Source: Sulfitobacter sediminilitoris (GTDB lineage: Bacteria; Pseudomonadota; Alphaproteobacteria; Rhodobacterales; Rhodobacteraceae). From it: a DNA stretch of 64,000 nucleotides. The translations under genes were made by a program, and so were the position numbers. Of this stretch, positions 18,725 to 28,471 are shown one piece after another (position 1 is the first letter of the stretch; every line of letters begins with the position of its first letter). The DNA lies in assembly GCF_010667575.1 (NCBI RefSeq), contig NZ_JAABNT010000002.1, forward strand, positions 186,001-250,000, read 5' to 3'. The notes below the pieces were generated by a model. The model was not told where the DNA came from, ran no database searches, and saw nothing but the letters and a program-made list of their open reading frames with translations.

Positions 18725-20017
18725 ATGAAAATGGCGACGATTTTTGCCCAAGCGACTGCTTCGGGGCGTGCAGGTGTGTCCGTTGTACGTATTTCAGGCC
18801 CTGCCGCGCTTGAAATCAGTGCAAAGCTGGCTGGCCAGTTGCCACCGTCACATCAGGTCGCGCTGCGAACGATCCGGACGGCGGACGGCGATGTGATCGA
18901 CCGTGCGCTTGTGTTGCCATTCCATGGACCAAACAGTTTTACCGGCGAAGACGTGGTTGAGCTTCATCTTCACGGTAGCATCGCTGTTGTTGACGCTGTC
19001 CTGAAATCGCTGGGCACGTTTCCAGATGCGCGCCTTGCTGAAGCGGGAGAGTTCACACGACGTGCCCTTGAGAACGAAAGGCTGGATCTTGCGCAGGTCG
19101 AGGGGCTTGCCGATCTCATTGATGCTGAGACAGAGGCACAGCGTAAACAGGCCCTGCGTGTGTTGTCGGGGCATTTGGGAGACCTTGTTGAAGGTTGGCG
19201 CAGTGATTTGATCCGTGCGGCCGCGCTGTTGGAAGCGACGATTGATTTCGCAGATGAGGAGGTGCCAGTTGATGTGACGCCGGAAGTCAGGGCGCTTCTT
19301 TCTGGTGTAACAGATCAATTGGCAAAGGAAGTCGAAAAATCAAAGGTTGCTGAACGAATCCGGTTAGGTTTTGAGGTTGCCATTGTCGGCGCGCCGAATG
19401 CTGGAAAATCAACGTTGCTGAACGCGTTGGCAGGTCGCGATGCTGCGATCACTTCTGAGGTTGCTGGAACGACGAGGGATATTGTTGAAGTGCGGATGGA
19501 CCTTGAAGGTTTGCCGGTAACGTTGCTGGATACCGCTGGACTGCGAGAAAGTGATGATGTCGTTGAAACCATCGGGGTGGAGCGCGCCATTAGCCGAGCC
19601 CGGTCATCTGACCTGCGTATTTTCCTTGCGCACGAGAATGAAGAGCTGATGCTGGCCCCATCTGAGGGAGACATCATTGTTCATCCCAAGGCGGATGTAT
19701 TTCCGGACCAACCGAATGCTATTTCTGGTAAGACGGGTGAAGGTATCGCGGAACTTGTTTCAAAGGTGACGCAAGAGTTGAAAACCCGTAGTCTGGCTGC
19801 AGGAGTTGCTACGCATGAACGGCATAGGATGGCGATGGTATCTGCCCTCCAAAAGTTGAAGAGCGCGCAAGATGTAGTGGATCGTGGGGTTGAATACTAC
19901 GATATCGGGTCTGAAGAATTGAGATCGGCAGTACGATCCTTGGAAGCGGTCGTCGGAAGAATTGGCGTCGAAGATTTGCTGGATGAGATCTTTTCCAGCT
20001 TTTGCATAGGTAAGTGA
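18725..20017 (+). CDS. mnmE: tRNA modification GTPase MnmE
   Basis: With MnmG it makes the cmnm5 modification on the wobble uridine of several tRNAs. 430 residues. The N-terminal folate-binding part begins [17 protein letters not shown]. The G-domain has G1 [14 protein letters not shown] near residue 222 and G3 DTAGLRE; the C-terminal C-[IVL]-G-K motif is present as FCIGK at the extreme end, with the catalytic cysteine. ATG 18731 is a possible alternative start. The stop is 4 nt before the annotated mnmG start. Confidence 0.97.
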   Translation: MKMATIFAQATASGRAGVSVVRISGPAALEISAKLAGQLPPSHQVALRTIRTADGDVIDRALVLPFHGPNSFTGEDVVELHLHGSIAVVDAVLKSLGTFPDARLAEAGEFTRRALENERLDLAQVEGLADLIDAETEAQRKQALRVLSGHLGDLVEGWRSDLIRAAALLEATIDFADEEVPVDVTPEVRALLSGVTDQLAKEVEKSKVAERIRLGFEVAIVGAPNAGKSTLLNALAGRDAAITSEVAGTTRDIVEVRMDLEGLPVTLLDTAGLRESDDVVETIGVERAISRARSSDLRIFLAHENEELMLAPSEGDIIVHPKADVFPDQPNAISGKTGEGIAELVSKVTQELKTRSLAAGVATHERHRMAMVSALQKLKSAQDVVDRGVEYYDIGSEELRSAVRSLEAVVGRIGVEDLLDEIFSSFCIGK

Positions 20018-20021
20018 TGGA

Positions 20022-21893
20022 GTGTTTCACGTGAAACATTTTGAGGTTGTCGTCATTGGCGGCGGTCATGCCGGGACCGAAGCGGCGCATGCGGCCGCGC
20101 GCATGGGTGCTAGAACGGCTCTCGTAACGATGTCAAAAAATGACATTGGCGTGATGTCCTGTAATCCAGCCATCGGTGGCTTGGGAAAAGGGCATCTTGT
20201 GCGCGAGATTGATGCGATGGATGGCGTGATGGCGCGGGTTGCAGATAAGGCTGGCATTCAGTTCAGATTGCTGAACCGTCGCAAAGGCCCGGCCGTTCAG
20301 GGCCCGCGTGCACAGGCAGACCGCAAGATCTATCGTGAGGCCATGCTGACCGAGACGCTGGCGCGTCCAAACCTTGAGATCATCGAAGGCGAAGTGACAG
20401 ACCTGATCATTGAGAATGACAGGATTTGTGGAGTGGAGCTGGCCGACAACGAGTTGATCAAAGCAGGGTCGGTCATCCTTACCACCGGGACGTTCCTTCG
20501 TGGTGTGATCCACATCGGGGATGTCTCCCGCTCTGGCGGGCGAATAGGGGACAACGCGTCAAATAAACTGGCGGACCGGATGGATGGCTTTGATCTTCCC
20601 TTGGGTCGTCTTAAGACAGGAACGCCGCCAAGGCTTGATGGGCGAACAATTGATTGGACCGATCTAGAAAGCCAGCCCGGAGATGACGAGCCAACATTGT
20701 TCTCTTTTATGTCGTCCAGCACGTCGGCCAAGCAAATCTCTTGTGGCATCACGCATACGAACGAAGCGACGCACGAGATTATTCGTACGAACCTGAAGCG
20801 ATCAGCCATGTACGGCGGCCATATCGATGGGATTGGTCCGCGCTATTGCCCGTCGATCGAAGATAAGATCGTTCGCTTTGCGGATAAGACGTCTCATCAG
20901 ATTTTTCTTGAGCCGGAGGGCGTTGACGATCACACAATCTATCCGAACGGGATTTCGACATCATTGCCTGAAGAGATTCAGGCAGCCTATGTCCATTCCA
21001 TAAAAGGTCTTGAGGAAGCGGTGATCCTGCAGCCAGGGTATGCGATTGAATATGATTATGTCGACCCAAGGGCGCTCAAAAGCACACTAGAGCTAAGGTC
21101 AATTCACGGGCTTTACCTTGCCGGGCAGATCAATGGCACGACGGGCTATGAAGAGGCTGCTGCACAAGGGCTTGTTGCCGGGCTCAATGCGGGTTGTGTA
21201 TCCCAAGGCAAACCTCCGATGACTTTTAGCCGTGCAGAGAGTTATATTGGCGTAATGATAGATGACCTTGTCGCCTGCGGTGTCAGTGAGCCCTACCGGA
21301 TGTTTACGTCACGGGCTGAATTTCGTTTGTCATTGCGCGCTGACAACGCGGATCAAAGACTGACGCCTCTGGCGATTGAATTGGGCTGCGTGTCAACAGA
21401 TCGCCAGGAACTGTTCGAAGAAAAGGCGGCGAAGCTGGAAGATGCCAAAACACTACTGACTGAGAAAACCTTTACGCCATCTGAAGCCGCGCGTAGTGGT
21501 ATTTCCGTCAGCCAGGACGGTACGCGCCGGACTGCGTTCCAATTGCTGTCGTTTCCTGATGCAAAATTTGACGATATTATCCCGCTACACCCATCGCTCG
21601 AGGCAGTAGAACCAGAGATTCGAAAACAGATCGAACGGGATGCGCTGTATTCCAACTATCTGTCACGACAGAAGGCGGAGATTGAAAAGCTTAAGAAAGA
21701 TGAGGCGCACCGGATCCAGGATGGTTTTGACTATCTTGGGCTAGAGGGGCTTTCTAATGAGTTGAAGGCCAAGCTAAACGCTGCGCAGCCAGAGACATTG
21801 GCGCAAGCGGCCCGTATTGATGGCGTAACTCCGGCAGCACTGACTTTGATTCTTGCCCGTCTGCGGCGTGAGACAAGCAAGAAGTCAGCGTGA
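20022..21893 (+). CDS. mnmG: tRNA uridine-5-carboxymethylaminomethyl modification enzyme MnmG
   Basis: FAD/NADH-dependent partner of MnmE (GidA). 623 residues from GTG 20022. The Rossmann FAD motif is [17 protein letters not shown] near residues 13-29; typical segments include [21 protein letters not shown] and the C-terminal RPET-like helices. The start is uncertain: GGAG (20019-20022) stands 8 nt before a second GTG at 20031, which would give MKHFEVVV and a better SD spacing. A perfect parS site covers the first codons (20023-20038). Confidence 0.97.
   Translation: MFHVKHFEVVVIGGGHAGTEAAHAAARMGARTALVTMSKNDIGVMSCNPAIGGLGKGHLVREIDAMDGVMARVADKAGIQFRLLNRRKGPAVQGPRAQADRKIYREAMLTETLARPNLEIIEGEVTDLIIENDRICGVELADNELIKAGSVILTTGTFLRGVIHIGDVSRSGGRIGDNASNKLADRMDGFDLPLGRLKTGTPPRLDGRTIDWTDLESQPGDDEPTLFSFMSSSTSAKQISCGITHTNEATHEIIRTNLKRSAMYGGHIDGIGPRYCPSIEDKIVRFADKTSHQIFLEPEGVDDHTIYPNGISTSLPEEIQAAYVHSIKGLEEAVILQPGYAIEYDYVDPRALKSTLELRSIHGLYLAGQINGTTGYEEAAAQGLVAGLNAGCVSQGKPPMTFSRAESYIGVMIDDLVACGVSEPYRMFTSRAEFRLSLRADNADQRLTPLAIELGCVSTDRQELFEEKAAKLEDAKTLLTEKTFTPSEAARSGISVSQDGTRRTAFQLLSFPDAKFDDIIPLHPSLEAVEPEIRKQIERDALYSNYLSRQKAEIEKLKKDEAHRIQDGFDYLGLEGLSNELKAKLNAAQPETLAQAARIDGVTPAALTLILARLRRETSKKSA
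20023..20038. promoter_or_regulatory. parS centromere site in mnmG
   Basis: TGTTTCACGTGAAACA is a perfect 16-bp palindrome and the canonical ParB binding site. It is read by mnmG as FHVKH. parA-parB lies about 2.5 kb downstream. Confidence 0.95.
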
Positions 21894-22498
21894 TGCAAAG
21901 CGATGATCTAAATGTTTCACGTGAAACATTTGCAAAGTTGGAAGCTTTTTCGGACCTGGTGCTTAAGTGGACGCCCAAAATAAACCTGATATCAAAGCAA
22001 AGTATGCAGGATCTGTGGAGTCGGCATATTGTGGATTCTGCCCAACTCTATGATCTGGCGCCACCATTCAAAAGGTGGGTTGACCTTGGGAGTGGCGGCG
22101 GATTTCCGGGGATTGTTGTAAGCATCCTTGGTCAGGACGATAGGATCAAACGCGAGTTCATCCTTGTAGAAAGCGACCAGAGAAAATGCGCATTTTTGCG
22201 CACTGCAATTCGTGAGTTGAACCTGCAGGCAAGGGTTATCTCTGATAGAATTGAAGATGTTCCGCCCCTCGCTGCAGATATTGTTTCTGCGCGCGCTCTC
22301 GCTGACTTGAGTGTTCTTCTTGGGTTTGCTGAACGGCACCTGAAGCCCGGAGGCACAGCGCTTTTCCCGAAGGGCGCAAAATGGTCGACCGAGGACGAAG
22401 CCGCACGAACTGAGTGGTCTTATCATTGCGATGCTATTACAAGCAAAACAAGCCCCGATGCTGCTGTCTTGAAGATCAAGGATATCAAACGTGTCTGA
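21893..22498 (+). CDS. rsmG: 16S rRNA (guanine527-N7)-methyltransferase RsmG
   Basis: SAM-dependent methyltransferase (GidB) for m7G527 of 16S rRNA; loss gives low-level streptomycin resistance. 201 residues. The SAM motif is [14 protein letters not shown] near residue 63. I took ATG 21893, which overlaps the mnmG stop in TGATG, rather than the preceding GTG 21890. A second parS is contained in codons 7-12 (NVSRETF). The 3' end overlaps parA by 8 nt. Confidence 0.95.
   Translation: MQSDDLNVSRETFAKLEAFSDLVLKWTPKINLISKQSMQDLWSRHIVDSAQLYDLAPPFKRWVDLGSGGGFPGIVVSILGQDDRIKREFILVESDQRKCAFLRTAIRELNLQARVISDRIEDVPPLAADIVSARALADLSVLLGFAERHLKPGGTALFPKGAKWSTEDEAARTEWSYHCDAITSKTSPDAAVLKIKDIKRV
21913..21928. 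promoter_or_regulatory. parS centromere site in rsmG
   Basis: A second perfect TGTTTCACGTGAAACA copy, 1890 bp from the first. Here it is read in another frame, as VSRET. It lies about 580 bp before parA. Confidence 0.95.
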
Positions 22499-23291
22499 CC
22501 TTTCCCGCCCAAAAGGACCCAAGATTATCGCGGTAGCGAACCAGAAAGGTGGCGTTGGAAAAACAACAACGACAATCAACCTTGCGGCCGGTTTGGTTGA
22601 ACATGGCAAACGTGTTCTGCTGGTCGACCTTGACCCACAGGGGAATGCATCGACAGGATTAGGTGTTGAATTGGATGACCGGGAATTCACCACTTACGAA
22701 TTGCTGTTGGAAGATCTTGATCTGAATGATGTGATACAGGAAACGGAATACCCGGGTCTTTGTATTATTCCGGCGACGGTCGACCTCAGCTCGGCTGATA
22801 TTGAGCTGCTTTCAGCGGAAAAGCGGAGCTTCCTGCTGCATGATGCTTTGCGGCAAACACAGATGGACGCCTTCGAATTTGACTACATTCTGATCGATTG
22901 CCCGCCTTCATTGAACCTTCTAACAGTAAACGCCATGATTGCTGCGCATTCTGTTCTGGTCCCGCTGCAAAGCGAATTCTTCGCCTTGGAGGGCTTGAGC
23001 CAGCTGATGATGACCATCCGTGAGGTTCGTCAGAGCGGAAACAAGGAATTGCGTATCGAAGGTGTTGTGCTAACCATGTACGATAAACGCAACAACTTGT
23101 CTCAGCAGGTAGAGCATGACGCGCGGAGCAATCTTGGTGATCTGGTGTTCAAAACCGTGATCCCACGAAATGTCCGGGTGAGCGAAGCACCTAGTTTTGC
23201 AATGCCAGTGTTGGCTTATGATAGTCAGTCCAAAGGTGCGACTGCCTATCGGGCGTTGGCAAATGAGATTATCAAGAATAACAAGGTTTAG
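22491..23291 (+). CDS. parA: Chromosome-partitioning ATPase ParA
   Basis: Walker-type ATPase that moves ParB-parS complexes. 266 residues, with the deviant Walker A KGGVGKTT at residues 19-26, Walker A' [12 protein letters not shown], and [11 protein letters not shown] as Walker B. The start GTG 22491 overlaps the rsmG stop by 8 nt. It is the chromosomal type (short N-terminus, no HTH). parB follows after 9 nt. Confidence 0.96.
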   Translation: MSDLSRPKGPKIIAVANQKGGVGKTTTTINLAAGLVEHGKRVLLVDLDPQGNASTGLGVELDDREFTTYELLLEDLDLNDVIQETEYPGLCIIPATVDLSSADIELLSAEKRSFLLHDALRQTQMDAFEFDYILIDCPPSLNLLTVNAMIAAHSVLVPLQSEFFALEGLSQLMMTIREVRQSGNKELRIEGVVLTMYDKRNNLSQQVEHDARSNLGDLVFKTVIPRNVRVSEAPSFAMPVLAYDSQSKGATAYRALANEIIKNNKV

Positions 23292-23300
23292 AGGTAAGAG

Positions 23301-24200
23301 ATGGTAGACAAACCAGATAGAAAACGTGGCTTGGGACGCGGATTGTCTGCCTTGATGGCAGATGTTGCAGAAACCGAAGCGGTAGCAGCCAAAGGTCCAG
23401 CCGCTGCTGAGCAGATGATCCCAATTGAACGGATTTCACCAAATCCTGAACAGCCAAGAAAGCGGTTTGAAAAAGGCGATCTGGATGATCTGGCCGCGTC
23501 GATCCGGGAAAAAGGGGTGATCCAACCGCTGATTGTCCGGGCAAGGGATGATGGGAGTTTTGAGATTGTCGCTGGTGAACGCCGTTGGCGCGCTGCACAG
23601 TTAGCGCAACTGCATGAACTGCCTGTCATCGTGCGGGACTTCACCGATGTCGAGGTTCTTGAAGTCGCGATCATCGAGAATATCCAACGCGCCGACCTGA
23701 ACGCGATTGAAGAGGCCGCCGGATACCGCCAGCTGATGGACAAGTTTGGCCATACCCAAGAGAAGATGGCGGAGGCTTTGGGCAAAAGCAGAAGCCATAT
23801 TGCAAACCTCCTGCGCCTGCTGAACCTGCCTGAATTGGTTATCGATATGGTCCGTGATGGAGAGTTGAGCGCTGGACACGCTCGCGCACTTATTCCGGCA
23901 CAGGACCCACTGAAGCTGGCGCGGCAGATCGTTAAAGGCGGGCTGTCGGTTCGCGCGACTGAAGCCCTCGTTAAAAAGGAAGCATCAGCCGGAACAGAGA
24001 CTGAAACGAAGGCTCGGCCATCTTCTGTAAAAGATGAGAAAGATGCAGATACGAAGGCGCTGGAGGGCGATTTGTCAGCCTCAGTCGGGATGAAAGTTCG
24101 AATTGATCATAAGCCCGGGCAGGAGGGTGGCCAACTGACTGTGCAATACAAGAGCCTTGATGAGCTTGATACCCTGTGCCGCATGTTGAGCGGGGGTTAA
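23301..24200 (+). CDS. parB: Chromosome-partitioning protein ParB
   Basis: CTP-dependent DNA clamp that loads on parS. 299 residues. Begins with KRGLGRGLSALMADV (the ParA-interaction N-terminus), then NPEQPRKRF, the CTP-binding GERRWRAAQ at about residues 93-101 and the HTH EKMAEALGKSRSHIANLLRLL near residue 155. The C-terminal dimer domain is present. AGAGG overlaps the parA stop as SD. The stop shares TTAA with hemW. Confidence 0.97.
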   Translation: MVDKPDRKRGLGRGLSALMADVAETEAVAAKGPAAAEQMIPIERISPNPEQPRKRFEKGDLDDLAASIREKGVIQPLIVRARDDGSFEIVAGERRWRAAQLAQLHELPVIVRDFTDVEVLEVAIIENIQRADLNAIEEAAGYRQLMDKFGHTQEKMAEALGKSRSHIANLLRLLNLPELVIDMVRDGELSAGHARALIPAQDPLKLARQIVKGGLSVRATEALVKKEASAGTETETKARPSSVKDEKDADTKALEGDLSASVGMKVRIDHKPGQEGGQLTVQYKSLDELDTLCRMLSGG

Positions 24201-25354
24201 TCGGGTAGCAACGCCTCGATTACAGCATTCAGAACCATAAGTCCTTGATTTGTAACCATTAATCTTGAACCGACCACCTCAATCATGGCGATCTCCTTCA
24301 GTCGGTGGAGTTTTTCGTCAGAAATTGGTGTACCGGCGAGGGATGTGTACCGGTCAAGGCAAATCCCTTCCTTGAGGCGGAGGCCCATGAGCAAGAATTC
24401 TGTCGCTTGATCGTCCTTTGACAGCAGCGTGCGTGGTTTCTCTGTCTGGCTCAACCCAATGCCTTCAAGCCATCGCTTAGGATTGCTGAAGCATTCGGTT
24501 GCCCATTTTCCACCATCAACAGTCAGCCGTCCATGCGCACCTGGACCGATCCCAATGTAATCCCCATAGCGCCAGTAGATCAGATTGTGCCGCGATTGCG
24601 CCCCGTCACGCGCATGGTTTGAAACCTCATATGCGGGCATTCCCATTGCGCCGCAAATATCCTGCGTTGCGGTGAACATATCCGCCCCAAGGTCTTCATC
24701 CGGCAAACCCGGCAGCTTTCCACGCGCATAGCGATCGCCAAATGCCGTCCCGTTCTCAATCGTGAGCTGGTAGAGCGATATGTGGTCTATCGCAAGGGTC
24801 AGAGCCTGTTTTAGCTCAGCTTCCCATGCGGAAAGGCTTTGATCCTGACGCCCATAAATCAAATCAAAACTGACACGCTCAAAATGTGTTCGGGCGATAT
24901 CAAAGGCAGCGAGCGCTTCACTGGCCGTGTGGAGGCGTCCAAGCCTCTTCAGATCATCGTCGTTCAGCGCCTGTATCCCCATCGACACCCGGGATACCCC
25001 AGCTTGACGGAATGCGGCAAATCGGCCGGCCTCTACCGACCCTGGGTTCGCTTCAAGCGTGATTTCAAGATCATTTGCCGTAGGCCAGTGTTTCCTGATC
25101 GCCGCTATGATGTCGGCAACTGTCTGCGGATCCATCAGGCTTGGGGTGCCGCCGCCAAAAAAAACTGCATTAAGCACTCGGCCCGAGGTTTCCCGTGCGG
25201 CCCTCTCAAGTTCTATCAGATAGGCATCGCGCCAGGCACGTTGATCAATGCTGCGGCTGACGTGACTGTTAAAGTCACAATAGGGGCACTTCGCCTCGCA
25301 GAATGGCCAATGAATATAGAGGCCAAAGCCGCCATGTTGCCAGTCTTCAGTCAA
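24197..25354 (-). CDS. hemW: Radical SAM haem chaperone HemW
   Basis: A HemN-like radical SAM protein that passes haem to target proteins. 385 residues. The iron-sulfur motif CxxxCxxC is CEAKCPYC at residues 19-26, followed by DF rather than the extra cysteine of true HemN, so it is HemW and not coproporphyrinogen dehydrogenase. FFGGGTPSL and the C-terminal HemN domain are typical. It is the last gene of rph-rdgB-hemW. Confidence 0.93.
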   Translation of the reverse strand: MTEDWQHGGFGLYIHWPFCEAKCPYCDFNSHVSRSIDQRAWRDAYLIELERAARETSGRVLNAVFFGGGTPSLMDPQTVADIIAAIRKHWPTANDLEITLEANPGSVEAGRFAAFRQAGVSRVSMGIQALNDDDLKRLGRLHTASEALAAFDIARTHFERVSFDLIYGRQDQSLSAWEAELKQALTLAIDHISLYQLTIENGTAFGDRYARGKLPGLPDEDLGADMFTATQDICGAMGMPAYEVSNHARDGAQSRHNLIYWRYGDYIGIGPGAHGRLTVDGGKWATECFSNPKRWLEGIGLSQTEKPRTLLSKDDQATEFLLMGLRLKEGICLDRYTSLAGTPISDEKLHRLKEIAMIEVVGSRLMVTNQGLMVLNAVIEALLPD

Positions 25355-25958
25355 AACAACCCTTGATCAGCTTGGCGAAAACATCACTCCGGTGGCTGAT
25401 GGCATTCTTTTCATCGAACGTCATTTCGGCGAATGTTTTGTCATGTCCGTCTGGTTGAAACATCGGATCATAGCCGTGACCAAGTTTCCCGCGCAGCGGC
25501 CAGACCAAGGTTCCGTTGACTGTCCCGGCAAAAACCTCGTCATGTCCGTCGGGCCATGCCAGCACCATTGTCGCGCAGAAACGGGCACGGCGGGGATGCG
25601 GGGCGTTTTTCTCTTCAAGCAAATCGTGGGTTTTGGTCATCGCCATCAGGAAATCGCGGCCGTTGGGTGTTTCTGCCCAATCGGCGGTGTACACACCGGG
25701 CGCTCCGTCCAGTGCCTCAACCTCGATTCCTGAATCATCGGCCAGTGCGGGAATACCGGTCGATTGCGCCGCTGCATGCGCCTTGATCCGGGCGTTGCCG
25801 ACAAAGGTGTTTTCGGTCTCTTCCGGCTCGGCCAGATTCATTTCGGCAGCACCGACAACTGAAACCCCATGCGGCGCGAACAGCTCTTTCAGCTCTTCCA
25901 GTTTGCCAGCGTTATGGGTGGCGAAAAGAATCCGTTTGTCAGTGAACTTGCGGGTCAC
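25347..25958 (-). CDS. rdgB: XTP/dITP diphosphatase
   Basis: Removes non-canonical purine nucleotides (dITP, XTP) from the pool. 203 residues. Signatures: [16 protein letters not shown] (residues 11-26), [23 protein letters not shown] and the C-terminal SHR ([10 protein letters not shown]). Overlaps hemW by 8 nt and rph by 4 nt. Confidence 0.96.
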   Translation of the reverse strand: MTRKFTDKRILFATHNAGKLEELKELFAPHGVSVVGAAEMNLAEPEETENTFVGNARIKAHAAAQSTGIPALADDSGIEVEALDGAPGVYTADWAETPNGRDFLMAMTKTHDLLEEKNAPHPRRARFCATMVLAWPDGHDEVFAGTVNGTLVWPLRGKLGHGYDPMFQPDGHDKTFAEMTFDEKNAISHRSDVFAKLIKGCFD

Positions 25959-26668
25959 GCGGCGGCGTCTTTCTGGATCGCGACCAATTCCGAGACACCT
26001 TTTTCTGCAAGGTCCATCAGTTCGTTCATCTGATCGCGGGAATAGGTGGAGCCTTCGGCGCTCATCTGGACTTCGATCAAACGCCTGGATCCGGTCATGA
26101 TAAAGTTACCATCAACACCGGCCTCCGAATCCTCGGGATAATCAAGGTCAAGCACGGGCTGGCCCGCGTAAATCCCACAACTGATGGCGGCAACCGGGTC
26201 AACCAAAGGGTCGCTGACCACGTCGCCTGCTTTCATCAGTTTGTTCACCGCCAGACGCAGGGCAATCCAGCCGCCAGTGATGGAAGCACAGCGTGTTCCG
26301 CCATCTGCCTGCAACACATCACAGTCTACGGTGATTTGACGCTCTCCCAACGCGACACGGTCAACACCCGCGCGCAAGGACCGGCCAATCAGGCGCTGGA
26401 TTTCAACGGTACGCCCACCTTGTTTTCCAGCCGCGGCCTCGCGCCGCATACGGGTGTTCGTGGCGCGGGGCAGCATCCCGTATTCCGCAGTGACCCAACC
26501 CAGACCGGAACCCTTGATAAACGGCGGCACCCGGTCTTCGATTGTCGCGGTGCAGAGGACATGGGTATCTCCCATCTTAATCAGCGCAGATCCTTCGGCA
26601 TGCTTGGTAAAGCCTACTTCAACAGATACAGCGCGCATTTCATCAAGATTTCGGCCAGAGGGACGCAT
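25955..26668 (-). CDS. rph: Ribonuclease PH
   Basis: Phosphorolytic 3'-5' exoribonuclease that trims tRNA 3' ends. 237 residues. [12 protein letters not shown] starts it; the phosphate site is in [14 protein letters not shown], and the hexamer-type core is complete. I chose ATG 26668 over a longer frame to 26725, since the family always begins MRPSGR. It is divergent from hrcA with about 100 bp between. Confidence 0.96.
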   Translation of the reverse strand: MRPSGRNLDEMRAVSVEVGFTKHAEGSALIKMGDTHVLCTATIEDRVPPFIKGSGLGWVTAEYGMLPRATNTRMRREAAAGKQGGRTVEIQRLIGRSLRAGVDRVALGERQITVDCDVLQADGGTRCASITGGWIALRLAVNKLMKAGDVVSDPLVDPVAAISCGIYAGQPVLDLDYPEDSEAGVDGNFIMTGSRRLIEVQMSAEGSTYSRDQMNELMDLAEKGVSELVAIQKDAAA

Positions 26669-26731
26669 GAGTAAGATCCTTTTTGATGTTAGCCGGGGAT
26701 ACTCCTCTCGCAACGCAGGATGCAACCCCGA

Positions 26732-26760
26732 TTGACGTTTGGCCCAAGTGCACCTTTATT
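26732..26760 (+). promoter_or_regulatory. Possible promoter of hrcA-grpE
   Basis: TTGACG (26732-26737) and TTTATT (26755-26760) are 17 nt apart. The -10 would put the start about 3-5 nt before the hrcA ATG (26770), so the transcript would be nearly leaderless. No CIRCE repeat is seen here. Confidence 0.3.
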
Positions 26761-26769
26761 ACAGGTACC

Positions 26770-27846
26770 ATGAACATTCCAAAAACTGACGCTTCTGATT
26801 TGCTGCAAGAGATGAACGAACGCTCGCGCGAGGTATTTCGCCGCGTGGTCGAAGGCTATCTGGCAAGCGGTGACCCGGTCGGGTCGCGCACACTGACCCG
26901 TGATTTCAGCGAAAAGGTCAGCGCCGCCACGATCCGCAACGTGATGCAGGACCTTGAGTATATGGGTGTTCTGGGGTCACCACACATCAGCGCAGGACGG
27001 ATTCCAACGCAACTGGGCCTGCGGATGTTCGTGGACAGCATGATTGAACTGGGCGATCCGACAGAGACGGACCGCGAGAAAATCGACGCGACCCTTGGCG
27101 ATAATGCCTCTGACGTCAGTGGCCTGCTTGATCGCGTCGGGTCTGCCCTGTCCGGCGTCACGCAAGGCGCGTCACTGGTACTGACGCCCAAACATGAGGC
27201 CCCGATCAAGCACATCGAGTTTGTGTCGCTGTCACAGGACCGTGCGCTTGTGGTTCTGGTGTTTTCAGATGGCCATGTGGAAAACCGGTTGTTCACGCCA
27301 CCCGTCGGTCAGACCCCAAGTTCAATGCGGGAGGCCGCGAATTTTCTGAATGCGATTGTCGAAGGGAAGACGATCAGCGAAGTGCAGCGGACGATCGCAC
27401 AAGAGATCGCGCATCGCCGGCAAGAGATCGACATCCTGGCGCAACAGCTCGTGGAAAGCGGTCTCGCGCTGTGGCAGGGCGATGATGAGAATTCCGAGCG
27501 GCTGATCGTGCGGGGCAGATCGAATCTGTTGGAAGGAGAGGCCGAGGAAGAAGACCTTGCCCGGATCAAAAGCCTGTTTGACGATCTGGAACGCAAGCGC
27601 GACATCGCGGAATTCCTCGAATTGGCCGAAGAAGGCGAGGGTGTACGCATTTTTATCGGCTCAGAGAACAAACTTTTCTCACTTTCGGGTTCCTCTCTGG
27701 TCGTTTCCCCTTATATGAACGCTGACCGAAAGGTGATCGGAGCGGTTGGGGTCATCGGGCCTACACGCCTGAACTATGGGCGGATCGTGCCGATCGTGAA
27801 TTACACAGCACAGCTGGTAGGCAAATTGGTGTCCGACCGCAGCTAG
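26770..27846 (+). CDS. hrcA: Heat-inducible transcription repressor HrcA
   Basis: Repressor of groE and related heat-shock operons that binds CIRCE. 358 residues. An N-terminal winged HTH (SAATIRNVMQDLEYMGVL near residues 48-66) and the HrcA C-terminal domain (AERKVIGAVGVIGPTRLNYG near the end) are clear. I chose ATG 26770 (MNIPKTDASDLLQEM). I find no CIRCE before it, so it may not control itself here. grpE follows after 9 nt. Confidence 0.95.
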   Translation: MNIPKTDASDLLQEMNERSREVFRRVVEGYLASGDPVGSRTLTRDFSEKVSAATIRNVMQDLEYMGVLGSPHISAGRIPTQLGLRMFVDSMIELGDPTETDREKIDATLGDNASDVSGLLDRVGSALSGVTQGASLVLTPKHEAPIKHIEFVSLSQDRALVVLVFSDGHVENRLFTPPVGQTPSSMREAANFLNAIVEGKTISEVQRTIAQEIAHRRQEIDILAQQLVESGLALWQGDDENSERLIVRGRSNLLEGEAEEEDLARIKSLFDDLERKRDIAEFLELAEEGEGVRIFIGSENKLFSLSGSSLVVSPYMNADRKVIGAVGVIGPTRLNYGRIVPIVNYTAQLVGKLVSDRS

Positions 27847-27855
27847 AGGTGAAAA

Positions 27856-28419
27856 ATGGCAGAACCGAGAGAGAACGAATTTCTGGACGATCTGGAAGAG
27901 GCCATGGCGGAAGAGTTCGCAGGTCAGGACGCCGAGATTGACGATGAAGCACTGGAACTGGACCAGCTGCGCGCAGAGCGGGACGAGCTGAAGAACAAAT
28001 TCATGCGCGCACTGGCGGATGCAGAGAATTCGCGCAAGCGGTCTGAGAAGGATCGTCGTGAAGCTGAAAACTACGGCGGTTCAAAACTGGCGCGTGACAT
28101 GCTGCCCGTCTACGACAACATGAAACGTGCGCTGGAAGCAGCGACAGAAGAGCAGAAAGAGATTTCCGCCGCATTGCTGGAAGGCGTTGAGCTGACCATG
28201 CGCGAGCTTCTGAACGTATTCAAGAAACACGGCATCGAAGTTATCGCACCCGAAGTCGGCGACAGGTTCGATCCGCAACAGCATCAGGCTATGTTCGAGG
28301 CGCCCGTGCCCGGCACCAAGGCGGGTGACATCATTCAGGTCGCTGCCGAGGGTTTCATGCTGCATGACCGTCTGCTGCGTCCGGCACAGGTTGGCGTATC
28401 TTCAACGCCCGCATCCTGA
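27856..28419 (+). CDS. grpE: Nucleotide exchange factor GrpE
   Basis: Exchange factor for DnaK. 187 residues with an acidic, coiled-coil N-terminus and the GrpE motif FKKHGIEVIAPEVGDRFDP (C-terminal half). SD GAGGTG precedes ATG 27856; 9 nt after hrcA. It is co-transcribed with hrcA and ends 52 bp before mutS on the other strand. Confidence 0.96.
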   Translation: MAEPRENEFLDDLEEAMAEEFAGQDAEIDDEALELDQLRAERDELKNKFMRALADAENSRKRSEKDRREAENYGGSKLARDMLPVYDNMKRALEAATEEQKEISAALLEGVELTMRELLNVFKKHGIEVIAPEVGDRFDPQQHQAMFEAPVPGTKAGDIIQVAAEGFMLHDRLLRPAQVGVSSTPAS

Positions 28420-28471
28420 GACACAAGGAAGGGCTATAACAGGCTGTTAATCAGGTTTTAAAATGGGGTGG

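Noticed and set aside
24197-25354. HemN, oxygen-independent coproporphyrinogen dehydrogenase
   Set aside because: CxxxCxxC is followed by DF instead of the extra Cys, fitting HemW.
26668-26770. CIRCE element ahead of hrcA-grpE
   Set aside because: No TTAGCACTC-N9-GAGTGCTAA repeat or near match on either strand.
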